This document shows positions 1-7,490 of a stretch of DNA of 64,000 nt, in pieces. Position numbers and translations under genes: made by a program. Location: NCBI RefSeq assembly GCF_030386795.1, contig NZ_JANUQM010000007.1, forward strand, positions 62,001 to 126,000, given 5' to 3'. The stretch is from Streptomyces sp. S.PNR 29. Its GTDB lineage: Bacteria > Actinomycetota > Actinomycetes > Streptomycetales > Streptomycetaceae. The notes under the pieces are model-generated. The model was not told the DNA's origin. It searched no databases and saw only the letters and a list, made by a program, of their open reading frames with translations. Each line of letters begins with the position of its first letter. Position 1 is the first letter of the stretch.

Positions 1-845
1 CGACCGGAACGGTGGTGTCGACGCACGACACCAAACGCAGCGCCGACGTGCGGGCGGCGCTGGAGGTGCTCACCGAGTGTCCGCAGCGCTGGGCGGACGT
101 GCTGGCGGAGGTGACACGGACCGGAGAGGGCGTGCCGGACGCGCAGCTGGCGTGGGCGGCCTGGCAGACGGTGTTCGGGCTCGGCTCGGCGCCGCGGGAG
201 CGCGTGCAGCAGGCCTTGCTGAAGCATGTGCGCGAGGCGGGGATGTACACCAGCTGGACGGAGCAGGAGCCCCCGTACGAGGAGGCGGTGGCGCGGTTCG
301 TCGCGGCGGGGCCCTGTGGGGCGCCGGGCGAGCAGGTGGCCGCCTTCCGCGGCACCCTGGCGCCTCACATCCGGGCGAACGTCCTCGGCACGGCCCTGGT
401 GCACCTGACGATGCCGGGCGTGCCGGACCTCTACCAGGGCACCGAGGGCGAGTACCTGGCCCTGGTGGACCCCGACAACCGGCGTCCCGTGCCGTTCCCG
501 TCCGAGGATCCCGGGGACAAGGGCGCGGTGACCCGGGCGGCGCTGCGGCTGCGCGCGCGGCGGCCCGAGGTCTTCGGCGACTCGGCGACGTACGCGCCGC
601 TGACGGCTCAGGGCCCGGCGGCGGCGCACTGCCTGGCGTATCTGCGCTCCGGGGAGGTGCTCACGGCCGTGACACGGCTGTCGCTGCGGCTGGCGGAGGC
701 GGGCGGCTGGCGGGAGACGCGGCTGCCGCTGCCACCGGGCCGGTGGGCCGACGTACTGGCGCCGGAGCGCGAGTTCACAGGGCACGCGCGCGTGGCGGAG
801 CTTTTCGAGCGGTTGCCGGTGGCGCTGCTGGAGCGGGCCGGGTAG
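1..845 (+). CDS. treY: Malto-oligosyltrehalose synthase, C-terminal part (partial)
   Basis: The gene enters from the left edge; 280 C-terminal residues are present. TreY isomerises the reducing-end alpha-1,4 bond of maltodextrins to alpha-1,1, giving maltooligosyltrehalose that TreZ then cleaves to trehalose. Recognisable are the conserved STHDTKRSADVRAAL stretch at the start, the TSWTEQEPPYE segment and the MPGVPDLYQGTE motif typical of TreY C-terminal halves. It is cytosolic. The partner treZ lies in the same orientation at 7491, about 6.6 kb away, rather than adjacent. The 3' end overlaps the convergent LysR gene by 71 bp. Identification is by family resemblance of the C-terminal half only. 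Confidence 0.93.
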   Translation, partial: TGTVVSTHDTKRSADVRAALEVLTECPQRWADVLAEVTRTGEGVPDAQLAWAAWQTVFGLGSAPRERVQQALLKHVREAGMYTSWTEQEPPYEEAVARFVAAGPCGAPGEQVAAFRGTLAPHIRANVLGTALVHLTMPGVPDLYQGTEGEYLALVDPDNRRPVPFPSEDPGDKGAVTRAALRLRARRPEVFGDSATYAPLTAQGPAAAHCLAYLRSGEVLTAVTRLSLRLAEAGGWRETRLPLPPGRWADVLAPEREFTGHARVAELFERLPVALLERAG

Positions 846-1818
846 CCGGAGAGGGGCGGACGAGCCCGTCGGGCGCTCTCGGCGGACCGGCGGCGCCGCA
901 GTCCTCGTACGCCTGCGGGGGGACGTCGGGCGCCACCGGATGCGGCCAGGTCGCGCGCAGGAGGTCGACGAAGGCCTGGGCGGCGCCGGTCGGCGGTACC
1001 CGGGTGAAGACGGTCAGGGCGCGCTTCCAGGGCGGGTCGGGCGAGAGGACCACGCAGTCCTCGCCGACCGCGCCGCGCACGATGTGCGAGGGCGCGGTGC
1101 AGACGCCGACACCGGCGGCGGCCATCCGCACGGCCGTCGAGGTGTGCTCGGTGAACACGGCGGTGCGCGGCCGGAAGCCGGCGCGTCCGCACGCCCAGTC
1201 GAGGAAGCGTTCGCCGTGGACGACGGGTTCCATGGCGCAGCGGATCCAGGGCCGGTCGGCGAGTTCGGGCAGGGTCACGGTCGTACGGCCCGCGAAGCGG
1301 TCGTCGAAGGGCACGACGAGGACGAGTTCCTCCTCGCCGACCGGGACGACCGTGCCGGGCCAGTCGGTGGGCGGAGGGCCGACGGCGAGGTCCGCGACGC
1401 CGCGCTCGACCTCCTCCTCCAGGGCCTCGGTCGTGGCGTACTCGTGGAGGTGCAGTACGACTCCCGGGTGGGCGGTGCGCCAGCGGGCGAAGACGTCCGG
1501 GAGGACACCCACCGCGATGGAGTGGACGGCCGCGACATGCAGTTCGCCGCCCTCGGCCCCGGCGGCGGCACGTGCCGCGCGGCGGGCCTGGGCGGCGCTG
1601 CGGACGGCGAGTTCGGCGTGCGGCAGGAACGCGCGCCCCATCGGCGTGAGGCGCACGCCCCGCGCCATGCGTTCCAGGAGGGCGCCGCCGACCGATCGCT
1701 CCAGGGCCTTGATCTGGTGGGACAAGGCGGGTTGGGAGACGTGCAGGAGGTCGGCCGCGCGGGTGAAGGACGCCTCTTCGACGACCGTCAGGAAGTACTC
1801 CATCTGCCGCAGAGTCAT
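775..1818 (-). CDS. LysR-family transcriptional regulator
   Basis: A 347-residue LysR regulator. The N-terminal winged HTH (residues 1-60, MTLRQMEYFLTVVEEASFTRAADLL with the QPALSHQIKALE recognition helix) is classic; the rest is a periplasmic-binding-like effector domain. The ATG at 1818 is chosen because it directly precedes the HTH; an in-frame GTG/ATG further upstream would run into the neighbouring promoter. The C-terminus (about 60 residues) is Ala/Pro/Arg-rich, longer than usual for the family, and overlaps treY. It is divergent from the dihydrolipoamide dehydrogenase at 1908, which makes that gene its likely target (inference from LysR habit). Ligand unknown. Confidence 0.9.
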   Translation of the reverse strand: MTLRQMEYFLTVVEEASFTRAADLLHVSQPALSHQIKALERSVGGALLERMARGVRLTPMGRAFLPHAELAVRSAAQARRAARAAAGAEGGELHVAAVHSIAVGVLPDVFARWRTAHPGVVLHLHEYATTEALEEEVERGVADLAVGPPPTDWPGTVVPVGEEELVLVVPFDDRFAGRTTVTLPELADRPWIRCAMEPVVHGERFLDWACGRAGFRPRTAVFTEHTSTAVRMAAAGVGVCTAPSHIVRGAVGEDCVVLSPDPPWKRALTVFTRVPPTGAAQAFVDLLRATWPHPVAPDVPPQAYEDCGAAGPPRAPDGLVRPSPATRPAPAAPPATARKAPPRARAL

Positions 1819-1830
1819 GCCCCAAGCATG

Positions 1831-1849
1831 GTGCATAAACACTGTGCAT
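1831..1849. promoter_or_regulatory. Candidate LysR operator between lysR and lpdA
   Basis: The 89-bp divergent intergenic region contains GTGCAT twice (1831-1836 and 1844-1849); the embedded TGCA-N9-TGCA is also an inverted repeat. Position and symmetry fit a LysR-type activation/repression site, but the T-N11-A core is not exact. Confidence 0.35.
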
Positions 1850-1907
1850 GAGTTCCACAAAAACGTTGCCTTGGACTCATGGCGGGGGCGGGCGGAGGGT
1901 GGAGGGC

Positions 1908-3326
1908 ATGAACACACCGGACGTCATCGTCATCGGCGGCGGCACGGGCGGGTACAGCACCGCCCTGCGCGCCGCCTCCCTGGGGCTCGACGTGGTGCTC
2001 GTCGAACGCGACAAGGTCGGCGGGACCTGCCTGCACCGCGGCTGCATCCCGAGCAAGGCGATGCTGCACGCCGCCGAACTCGTGGACGGCATCGCCGAAG
2101 CCCGCGAGCGCTGGGGCGTCAAGGCCACGCTGGACTCCGTCGACTGGTCCGCGCTGGTCGCCACCCGGGACGACATCGTGGCGCGCAACCACAGGGGCGT
2201 GGAGGCGCATCTGGCCCACGCCGGGGTGCGAGTCGTGCGGGGCAGCGGGCGGCTCACGGGGGCGCGCTCCGTACGGGTCGACGGCGCGTCCGCCTCCGGC
2301 GTGCAGGACTACACCGCGCGGCGCGGGATCGTGCTGGCCACCGGCTCACGTCCGCGCACGCTCCCGGGGCTCGTGCCGGACGGGCGGCGGGTGGTGACCA
2401 GCGACGACGCTCTCTTCGCGCCCGGGCTGCCGGCGTCCGTCCTGGTCCTGGGCGGCGGCGCGATCGGCGTGGAGTACGCCTCGTTCCACCGCTCCCTGGG
2501 CGCGGAGGTCACCCTGGTGGAGGCCGCCGACCGGATCGTGCCGCTGGAGGACGGGGACGTGAGCCGCCACTTGACGCGCGGTCTGAAGAAGCGCGGCATC
2601 GACGTCCAGGCGGGCGCCCGGCTGCTGGACGCCGAGGTGCTCGACGACGGCGTGCGCGCACGCGTGCGCACGGCCCGGGGCGAGACCCGTACGGTCGAGG
2701 CGGAGCGGCTCCTGGTGGCCGTCGGCCGCGCCCCGGTCACCGAGGGCCTGGACCTGGCCGCCGCGGGCCTGCGGACGGACCCACGCGGCTTCGTCGCACC
2801 GGCGGACTGGGACCGGCTGCGGACGGCGGTGCCCGGCGTCCACGTCGTGGGCGACCTGCTGCCGCCGCCGTCGCTCGGGCTGGCCCACGCGTCGTTCGCG
2901 GAGGGACTGCTGGTGGCCGAAACGCTGGCGGGCCTGCCGTCCGCGCCCGTCGACTACGCGACCGTGCCCCGGGTGACGTACTCCTCGCCGCAGACCGCCT
3001 CCGTGGGCCTGAGTGAGGCCGAGGCACGCGCGCGTGGGCATGAGGTGGACGTCAACACCATGCCGCTGACCGCCGTCGCGAAGGGCCTGGTGCACGGGCA
3101 GGGCGGCATGGTGAAGGTCGTGGCCGAGGCAGGCGGTGGTCAGGTGCTGGGGGTGCACCTGGTGGGCCCGCACGTGTCGGAGATGATCGCCGAGAGCCAG
3201 CTGATCGTCGGCTGGGACGCGCAGCCCTTGGACGTCGCCCGGCACATCCATGCGCATCCCACGCTGTCGGAGGCGGTCGGCGAGACGTTCCTGACGCTGG
3301 CCGGACGCGGGCTGCACCAGCAGTGA
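1908..3326 (+). CDS. lpdA: Dihydrolipoyl dehydrogenase (FAD/NAD disulfide oxidoreductase)
   Basis: 472 residues, the normal length for E3 subunits. It reoxidises dihydrolipoamide with NAD+ in 2-oxoacid dehydrogenase or glycine cleavage complexes. Visible motifs: FAD-binding VIGGGTGGYS (residues 8-17), redox-active disulfide CLHRGC (C41, C46), NAD-binding VLGGGAIGVEY, the second FAD motif VHVVGDL, and the C-terminal catalytic pair HPTLSE (H450, E455). The start at 1908 is preceded by GGAGGG motifs. No E1/E2 gene is nearby, so it is a stand-alone copy that may serve a complex elsewhere, or a mycothione-type partner; the HPTxSE signature favours true Lpd. Divergent LysR gene next to it probably controls it. 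Confidence 0.93.
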   Translation: MNTPDVIVIGGGTGGYSTALRAASLGLDVVLVERDKVGGTCLHRGCIPSKAMLHAAELVDGIAEARERWGVKATLDSVDWSALVATRDDIVARNHRGVEAHLAHAGVRVVRGSGRLTGARSVRVDGASASGVQDYTARRGIVLATGSRPRTLPGLVPDGRRVVTSDDALFAPGLPASVLVLGGGAIGVEYASFHRSLGAEVTLVEAADRIVPLEDGDVSRHLTRGLKKRGIDVQAGARLLDAEVLDDGVRARVRTARGETRTVEAERLLVAVGRAPVTEGLDLAAAGLRTDPRGFVAPADWDRLRTAVPGVHVVGDLLPPPSLGLAHASFAEGLLVAETLAGLPSAPVDYATVPRVTYSSPQTASVGLSEAEARARGHEVDVNTMPLTAVAKGLVHGQGGMVKVVAEAGGGQVLGVHLVGPHVSEMIAESQLIVGWDAQPLDVARHIHAHPTLSEAVGETFLTLAGRGLHQQ

Positions 3327-3455
3327 GCGACCGGGGCGCGGGAGCCCACAGGTAGTCGGTACGGCGACCACAGAGCGAAACGCCCGCCGGCGCCCCGCGA
3401 GCGGACCGGGCGGTGAAATGCCTCCGGGCGCCCCCCGGGAGCCTCCGCCATGTCC

Positions 3456-3486
3456 TTGACACCTCACCGCGGCCATGGGGTACTGC
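3456..3486 (+). promoter_or_regulatory. Possible sigma-70-type promoter of the carboxypeptidase gene
   Basis: TTGACA at 3456-3461 is a perfect -35 box; a weak -10 (TACTGC, 3481-3486, 19-bp spacing) follows about 22 bp before the ATG at 3508. The rest of 3327-3507 holds nothing else I recognise. Confidence 0.35.
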
Positions 3487-3507
3487 GGAGGGCGAGGCCG
3501 GGTGGAT

Positions 3508-4767
3508 ATGACGGGGGTGAGTGTCCTGCCGGAGCTGCGCTACCTCACGTGGGCCGAACTGGTGGCGTCCGCACGGGCGCTGGCCGGGCGCCGCCCCGGC
3601 GTGTGCACCCTGCGGCAGGTGGGCGCCTCCCGCGCGGGCAGGCCTCTGCACCTGCTGACCGTGGGCCGCTCCCGGCGCGCCGTGCTGGTGGTCGCCGGCG
3701 CCCACTCCAATGAGCCGGCCGGCGGCTCGACCCTCCTGACACTGGCCGAACGGGTCGCACACGAGCGGGAGTTACGGGCCGACACGTCCTGGCATTTCCT
3801 GCTGTGCGCGGACCCCGACGGGGCCAGTCTGCATAGGACGCCGGCGCCGCGCAGCCTGTTCGACTTCCACCTCGGTTTCTTCCGGCCCGCCGGGCCGGAG
3901 CAGCCGGAGTGGGCGCCGGCGATGCTGCCGGCCGACCGGCTGCCGCCCGAGACGCGCGCGCTGACCGAGGTCATCGACGAGCTGCGTCCCTACCTTCAGG
4001 TGTCCCTGCACGGCACCGACGTGGGCGGCAGCTGGGTGCAGCTGACCAGGGACGTGCCGGGCCTCGCCGAGCCGTTCGCCAAGTCCGCGGCGCAGTTGCA
4101 CATCCCGGTGGAGACGGGCGCCTCGGACGCCGCGGGCTGGCCCGAGTCCGGGCCCGGCGTACGGGTGATGCCGGCGCCGGGCGCGGGCCCGGCCTACCCG
4201 AGCCTGCCGGACGACGCGCGGCACAGCACCTGGTACCACGCCCACCGGTACGGCGGTGTGACCGCGGTCGTGGAGGTGCCGATGTGGGCGAGCGACCTGG
4301 TGGACGACCCCGCGCCGCACCCGGCACCGGCCGCGGCCATACGCCGGCTGGGGCACCGGCTGCTGCGCGACACGGTGCAGGTGGAGCGGGTGCTGGAGGA
4401 CGCGCTGCCGCGGCTGCGGGGTGTCGACGGTCCGCTGTTGCGGGCCGCCCGCTGGGGACTGGAGCTCGTGCCGGGACTGGCCGCGGACCTGATGAGCACG
4501 CCGCCCGCCGACGGCACGATGGCGTACGTCGGCAGTGTGGACGCGTTCGCCCGCCGGGTGCCGCTGCGGGCCGCCGCCATGCTGCTGCGGGTCCTGCAGG
4601 AGAGCGGCGACCGCGCGGCGCCGCGTCTGGAGCGGCTCGTCGCGGCCTGGAGCGATGCTTTCGCGGAGCGTTTCCGTGCCCGCTGGGTGCCTTTGGAGCA
4701 CCAGATCGAGCACCAGTCCCGCACGGTCGTCGCGGCGGCCCGGCACGCGCGCGAGAGGGACGGGTGA
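3508..4767 (+). CDS. M14-family zinc carboxypeptidase-like protein (paralogue 1, TTA codon)
   Basis: A 419-residue metallocarboxypeptidase. Zinc ligands H66 and E69 (HSNEP), third ligand H168 (SLHGTDVGG) and catalytic E256 (AVVEVPMW) are all present, so it should be active. No signal peptide is visible, so it is probably cytosolic. M14 enzymes remove C-terminal residues or process peptidoglycan peptides; substrate here unknown. ATG 3508 is used; GTG 3517 is an alternative. Codon 89 is TTA (3772-3774), the only TTA leucine codon I found in any gene of the window, which in Streptomyces makes translation depend on the bldA tRNA. A clearly related paralogue lies convergently at 5229-6593, separated by the inhibitor gene. 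Confidence 0.85.
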   Translation: MTGVSVLPELRYLTWAELVASARALAGRRPGVCTLRQVGASRAGRPLHLLTVGRSRRAVLVVAGAHSNEPAGGSTLLTLAERVAHERELRADTSWHFLLCADPDGASLHRTPAPRSLFDFHLGFFRPAGPEQPEWAPAMLPADRLPPETRALTEVIDELRPYLQVSLHGTDVGGSWVQLTRDVPGLAEPFAKSAAQLHIPVETGASDAAGWPESGPGVRVMPAPGAGPAYPSLPDDARHSTWYHAHRYGGVTAVVEVPMWASDLVDDPAPHPAPAAAIRRLGHRLLRDTVQVERVLEDALPRLRGVDGPLLRAARWGLELVPGLAADLMSTPPADGTMAYVGSVDAFARRVPLRAAAMLLRVLQESGDRAAPRLERLVAAWSDAFAERFRARWVPLEHQIEHQSRTVVAAARHARERDG

Positions 4768-4812
4768 AAGGCACACCGGAGCACGCGCGCGTGGCCGTGC
4801 CGACGGTCGGCT

Positions 4813-5232
4813 TCAGCTGTCCAGCGCGAACACCGATCCCGTCCGGGCCGCCATCATGCACGCGTTGGAGAAGGTCTGCCGGTACTCCACCGGCTGTCCC
4901 CGCCACTTCCCGCGGGCGTGGGCGGTGACCGGGGCGTAGATCGTCGGGCAGTAGCCGTCCTTCCGCGGGATGGCGGCGATGTCGCCGGCCGCCGCGCCGA
5001 GCTCCGCGCACGCCGTCTCCGCGCGGGAGTGCCCCTTGGGCGGGTCGCACTGCAGCAGGGCGCTGCGCGCGCCGGCGGACTTGGCGTCGCCCTGGGTGAC
5101 CGTCAGGTAGAACCAGTTGTCCCCGAGGGCGTCATCGGCGGTCGCCGGCGCCGGGGTGGCGCAGGTGAGGAGGAGGGCGGCCGCCGCCAGCAGACCGCTC
5201 CGTACCGCTCTCGCTGTGGTGGTGTGCGTCAT
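4813..5232 (-). CDS. Subtilisin inhibitor-like (SSI) secreted protein
   Basis: 139 residues: signal peptide (about 1-32, cut near ATA/DDAL) and a single SSI domain, the usual size of Streptomyces serine protease inhibitors. The four conserved cysteines are C62, C75, C95 and C125 (expected pairs C62-C75 and C95-C125). The reactive loop reads C-P-T-I-Y, placing Thr97 at P1 and Ile98 at P1'; known SSI-family members mostly carry Met, Lys or Arg at P1. The conserved tail (FSNAC...GSVFALD) is intact. Its ATG overlaps the stop of the upstream carboxypeptidase by ATGA, so the two are co-translated. Likely extracellular control of proteases. Confidence 0.9.
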   Translation of the reverse strand: MTHTTTARAVRSGLLAAAALLLTCATPAPATADDALGDNWFYLTVTQGDAKSAGARSALLQCDPPKGHSRAETACAELGAAAGDIAAIPRKDGYCPTIYAPVTAHARGKWRGQPVEYRQTFSNACMMAARTGSVFALDS

Positions 5233-6593
5233 TCCCGATGCATCGGCACGGCGGCCTGGCTTCCCCAGCCCGGCTCACCCGAACGGGAGCACGCGGACGC
5301 GTGCCGCCCGGCCAGATCGAACACGGCGAGGACGACCCGCGCCTGGTACTCCGCCTGGCGCGCGACCGGTATCCAGCGGGCCGCGCAGCCGTCGCGGTAG
5401 TCGGCGCACCACTCGTCGACGAGCCGGTCCAGCTCCGGCAGCGCGCCGGCCGGGTCGCCGGCGCCCGCCACCAGCTGGTGCAGCAGCCCGGCCGTCCGCA
5501 GCGCCAGCCGCCGCCCGGCGATGCGCAGGGCGACCAGGTGGGCGGTGGTCAGCGGCGGCAGGGGGTGCCCGGCGTCACCGCCGGTGTCCGGGTCCCACGC
5601 GTCGGCGAGTCCCGGGCAGACCATCAGGTAGTCGTCGACCGGCTGGAGAAGGTGGGCCGCGTCCGGCGCGGCGGCGAGGTGCGGCCGGATCCGCGCGAGG
5701 ATGCGCCGCAGGACCGCCGTGTCGTGACGCAGCGTGCGGCTCACGGTGCGCAGCACCGCGTCCCGGTCCGTGGGCGCCGAGCCGTCCTCCACGGCTGTCA
5801 CCGCCCACATGGGCGCCTCGACGACCGCCGTGACGGTGCCGTGCCGGCGGGGGTGGCACCACGTCGACTCGACGGCGGCCTCGGTGATGGCCGCGGCCAG
5901 GTCGCCCGGGCGCGGCGGCGGGATCCGGTAGACGGCGGGCCCCAGGACGGGCCAGTACAGGGCGTCGTACGCACCGAGCTCGCGGGGGATGCCGAGGCGG
6001 GCCGCTGCGTGCGCGACGCGCTGCGGAAGGCCGGGCAGGTCGTGGGTCAGCTCGACGAAGCCGCCGCCGACGTCGACGCCGTGCAGCGAGCACTGGAGGA
6101 AGGGCCGCAGTTCGTCCTGGAGGCCGAGCAGGGCGCGGGTCTCCGGCAGGGCGGCGCCTGCCGCGCCCTCGGGCAGCCATTCGGGCTGCTCCAGGAAGCC
6201 GGGCCGGAAGAAGTTCCGGACGTAGTGACCGAGGGTGTACGGGCCCGCGAGCCAGCCCTCGTTGCGGCGCAGGCCGTCCGGGTCGAGGCACAGCAGCAGG
6301 TTCCAGGTGGCGTCGGCGCCCTCGGTGAGCCGGGGGTCGGCCAGGGCGCGTTCGGCCAGCCGCAGGGCGGTGGCGCCGCCGACCGGTTCGTTGGCGTGCG
6401 GTCCGGCGACGACGAGGGCCTGGCGGCTGCCGTGACCGATGGAGAGCAGCCACAGGGGGGCACCCGCGCGGGAGGTGCCGACGCGGCGCAGCCGGGTGTC
6501 CCGGGGGTGGCGGGCGGCGAGCGCGGCGGCCCGGGCGCCCAGCTCGTCGACGGTCGGGTAGCGGAGGAGTGGTGGCAGGGCACACCTCCACAA
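5229..6593 (-). CDS. M14-family zinc carboxypeptidase-like protein (paralogue 2)
   Basis: About 454 residues, homologous along its length to the protein at 3508-4767 (shared LRY.T..EL N-terminus, HANEP zinc motif, CSLHGVDVGGG, VVEAPMW catalytic Glu). No signal peptide. An in-frame stop lies 15 nt upstream of TTG 6593, so only TTG 6593 or CTG 6578 can start it; a strong GGAGGTG (6589-6583) lies downstream of the TTG and correctly before the CTG, so CTG is the better biochemical candidate although TTG is the conventional one. The stop overlaps the SSI start (ATGA), forming a two-gene operon of a peptidase and a secreted protease inhibitor. Confidence 0.85.
   Translation of the reverse strand: MWRCALPPLLRYPTVDELGARAAALAARHPRDTRLRRVGTSRAGAPLWLLSIGHGSRQALVVAGPHANEPVGGATALRLAERALADPRLTEGADATWNLLLCLDPDGLRRNEGWLAGPYTLGHYVRNFFRPGFLEQPEWLPEGAAGAALPETRALLGLQDELRPFLQCSLHGVDVGGGFVELTHDLPGLPQRVAHAAARLGIPRELGAYDALYWPVLGPAVYRIPPPRPGDLAAAITEAAVESTWCHPRRHGTVTAVVEAPMWAVTAVEDGSAPTDRDAVLRTVSRTLRHDTAVLRRILARIRPHLAAAPDAAHLLQPVDDYLMVCPGLADAWDPDTGGDAGHPLPPLTTAHLVALRIAGRRLALRTAGLLHQLVAGAGDPAGALPELDRLVDEWCADYRDGCAARWIPVARQAEYQARVVLAVFDLAGRHASACSRSGEPGWGSQAAVPMHRE
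6583..6589 (-). promoter_or_regulatory. Ribosome binding site that argues for a CTG start
   Basis: GGAGGTG on the minus strand sits 3 nt inside the TTG-initiated frame but 4 nt (6 nt from the GGAGG core) before CTG 6578-6576. The paralogue begins at the equivalent point of the alignment, supporting the shorter protein. Confidence 0.5.
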
Positions 6594-6742
6594 TGCGGTG
6601 CCGTCGGTTCACCCGGAGTGCGTGGTGTACGCACAGTCAGTCACGACTTCGGGGGTACGTCAACACCGTGAGACGGATAGGCATTTCAGCCATTCCACGG
6701 AACCAACACGGCGTAATACCCAGGCCAGAGCTAAGGTCCGGC

Positions 6743-7294
6743 TCAGTTCGCCGCCAGCCGGAACGTCATCCGGCCGAAGCCGACCTGGTCGCCCTCGCGG
6801 ACGACGGCGGCGCCGATGACCCGCCGGCCGTTGACCGTCGTGCCGTTGGTCGAGCCGAGGTCCCTGAGGACCCACATGCCGCCCTGGCGGCTGAGTTCGG
6901 CGTGTACGCGGGAGACCGTCTCGTGGCTCAGACGCAGCCCGTTGGCGGGGTCCCGGCCTATGCGCAGCGGGTGCCCGGCACCGGGGTGCGGCAGCAGCAG
7001 CTTGGGGAGCCGCTCGGCCTGCCAGGCCCTGCGCAGCCGTACGGTGAAGCCGGAGACCGCCTCGACGGTGCCGAACACCAGCCGCGACAGACGGTTCTCC
7101 GTGGGCAGGTCGGCGGTGAGCGCGGCGAGCTCGTCGGAGCGGCGGGCGGCGAGCGCCAGCTCCATCCGGCGGATGAAGGTGTCGTGTGACAGCCGGCCCA
7201 TGGCGACGCCGTCACGGAGCACCTTCAGCGCCTGGTCGCGCTCCGCGTCGGAGAGCCGCGCGGGGTACGTGTTGAACTCGAAGGACGACGTCAC
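6743..7294 (-). CDS. DUF1707 and FHA domain protein
   Basis: 183 residues. Residues 10-63 form the DUF1707 (SHOCT-like) domain (LSDAERDQALKVLRDGVAMGRL, FIRRMELALAAR); residues 95-170 are an FHA domain with the phosphothreonine-binding signature (LRIGRD, SRVHAEL, LRDLGSTNGTTVNG). It should bind phosphothreonine peptides made by Ser/Thr kinases; no kinase gene is nearby. No membrane segment. The GTG start at 7294 has no Shine-Dalgarno sequence but a good promoter whose -10 ends 7 nt before it, so the mRNA is probably leaderless. The gene is divergent from treZ. Confidence 0.9.
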   Translation of the reverse strand: MTSSFEFNTYPARLSDAERDQALKVLRDGVAMGRLSHDTFIRRMELALAARRSDELAALTADLPTENRLSRLVFGTVEAVSGFTVRLRRAWQAERLPKLLLPHPGAGHPLRIGRDPANGLRLSHETVSRVHAELSRQGGMWVLRDLGSTNGTTVNGRRVIGAAVVREGDQVGFGRMTFRLAAN

Positions 7295-7301
7295 GGAGGT
7301 G

Positions 7302-7330
7302 ATTGTCGGTCAGGAGCGCCGGGGTGTCCA
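7302..7330 (-). promoter_or_regulatory. Promoter of the FHA gene, leaderless transcript predicted
   Basis: Minus-strand TGGACA (7330-7325), 17-bp spacer, GACAAT (7307-7302); the GTG start begins 8 nt beyond the -10 box. This would put transcription start at or next to the start codon. Confidence 0.5.
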
Positions 7331-7490
7331 GAAAGCGGGAAAACAGCCGCCACGCGCGCGTACCTCAAGACACCTGCCGCGAAAAGGAAGAGCACGCCCC
7401 GCCGCACAGCGTGATTCACCGGCGGATCGATCTCGTTTGAAGCACCATGGACGGGGCGACATCACGGTGACAGACGAAGGGGAACCGTCC

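Noticed and set aside
77..3016. 979-codon open frame on the plus strand
   Set aside because: It covers treY, LysR and lpdA in another frame; composition is Gly/Arg/Ala monotony caused by high GC and has no domain.
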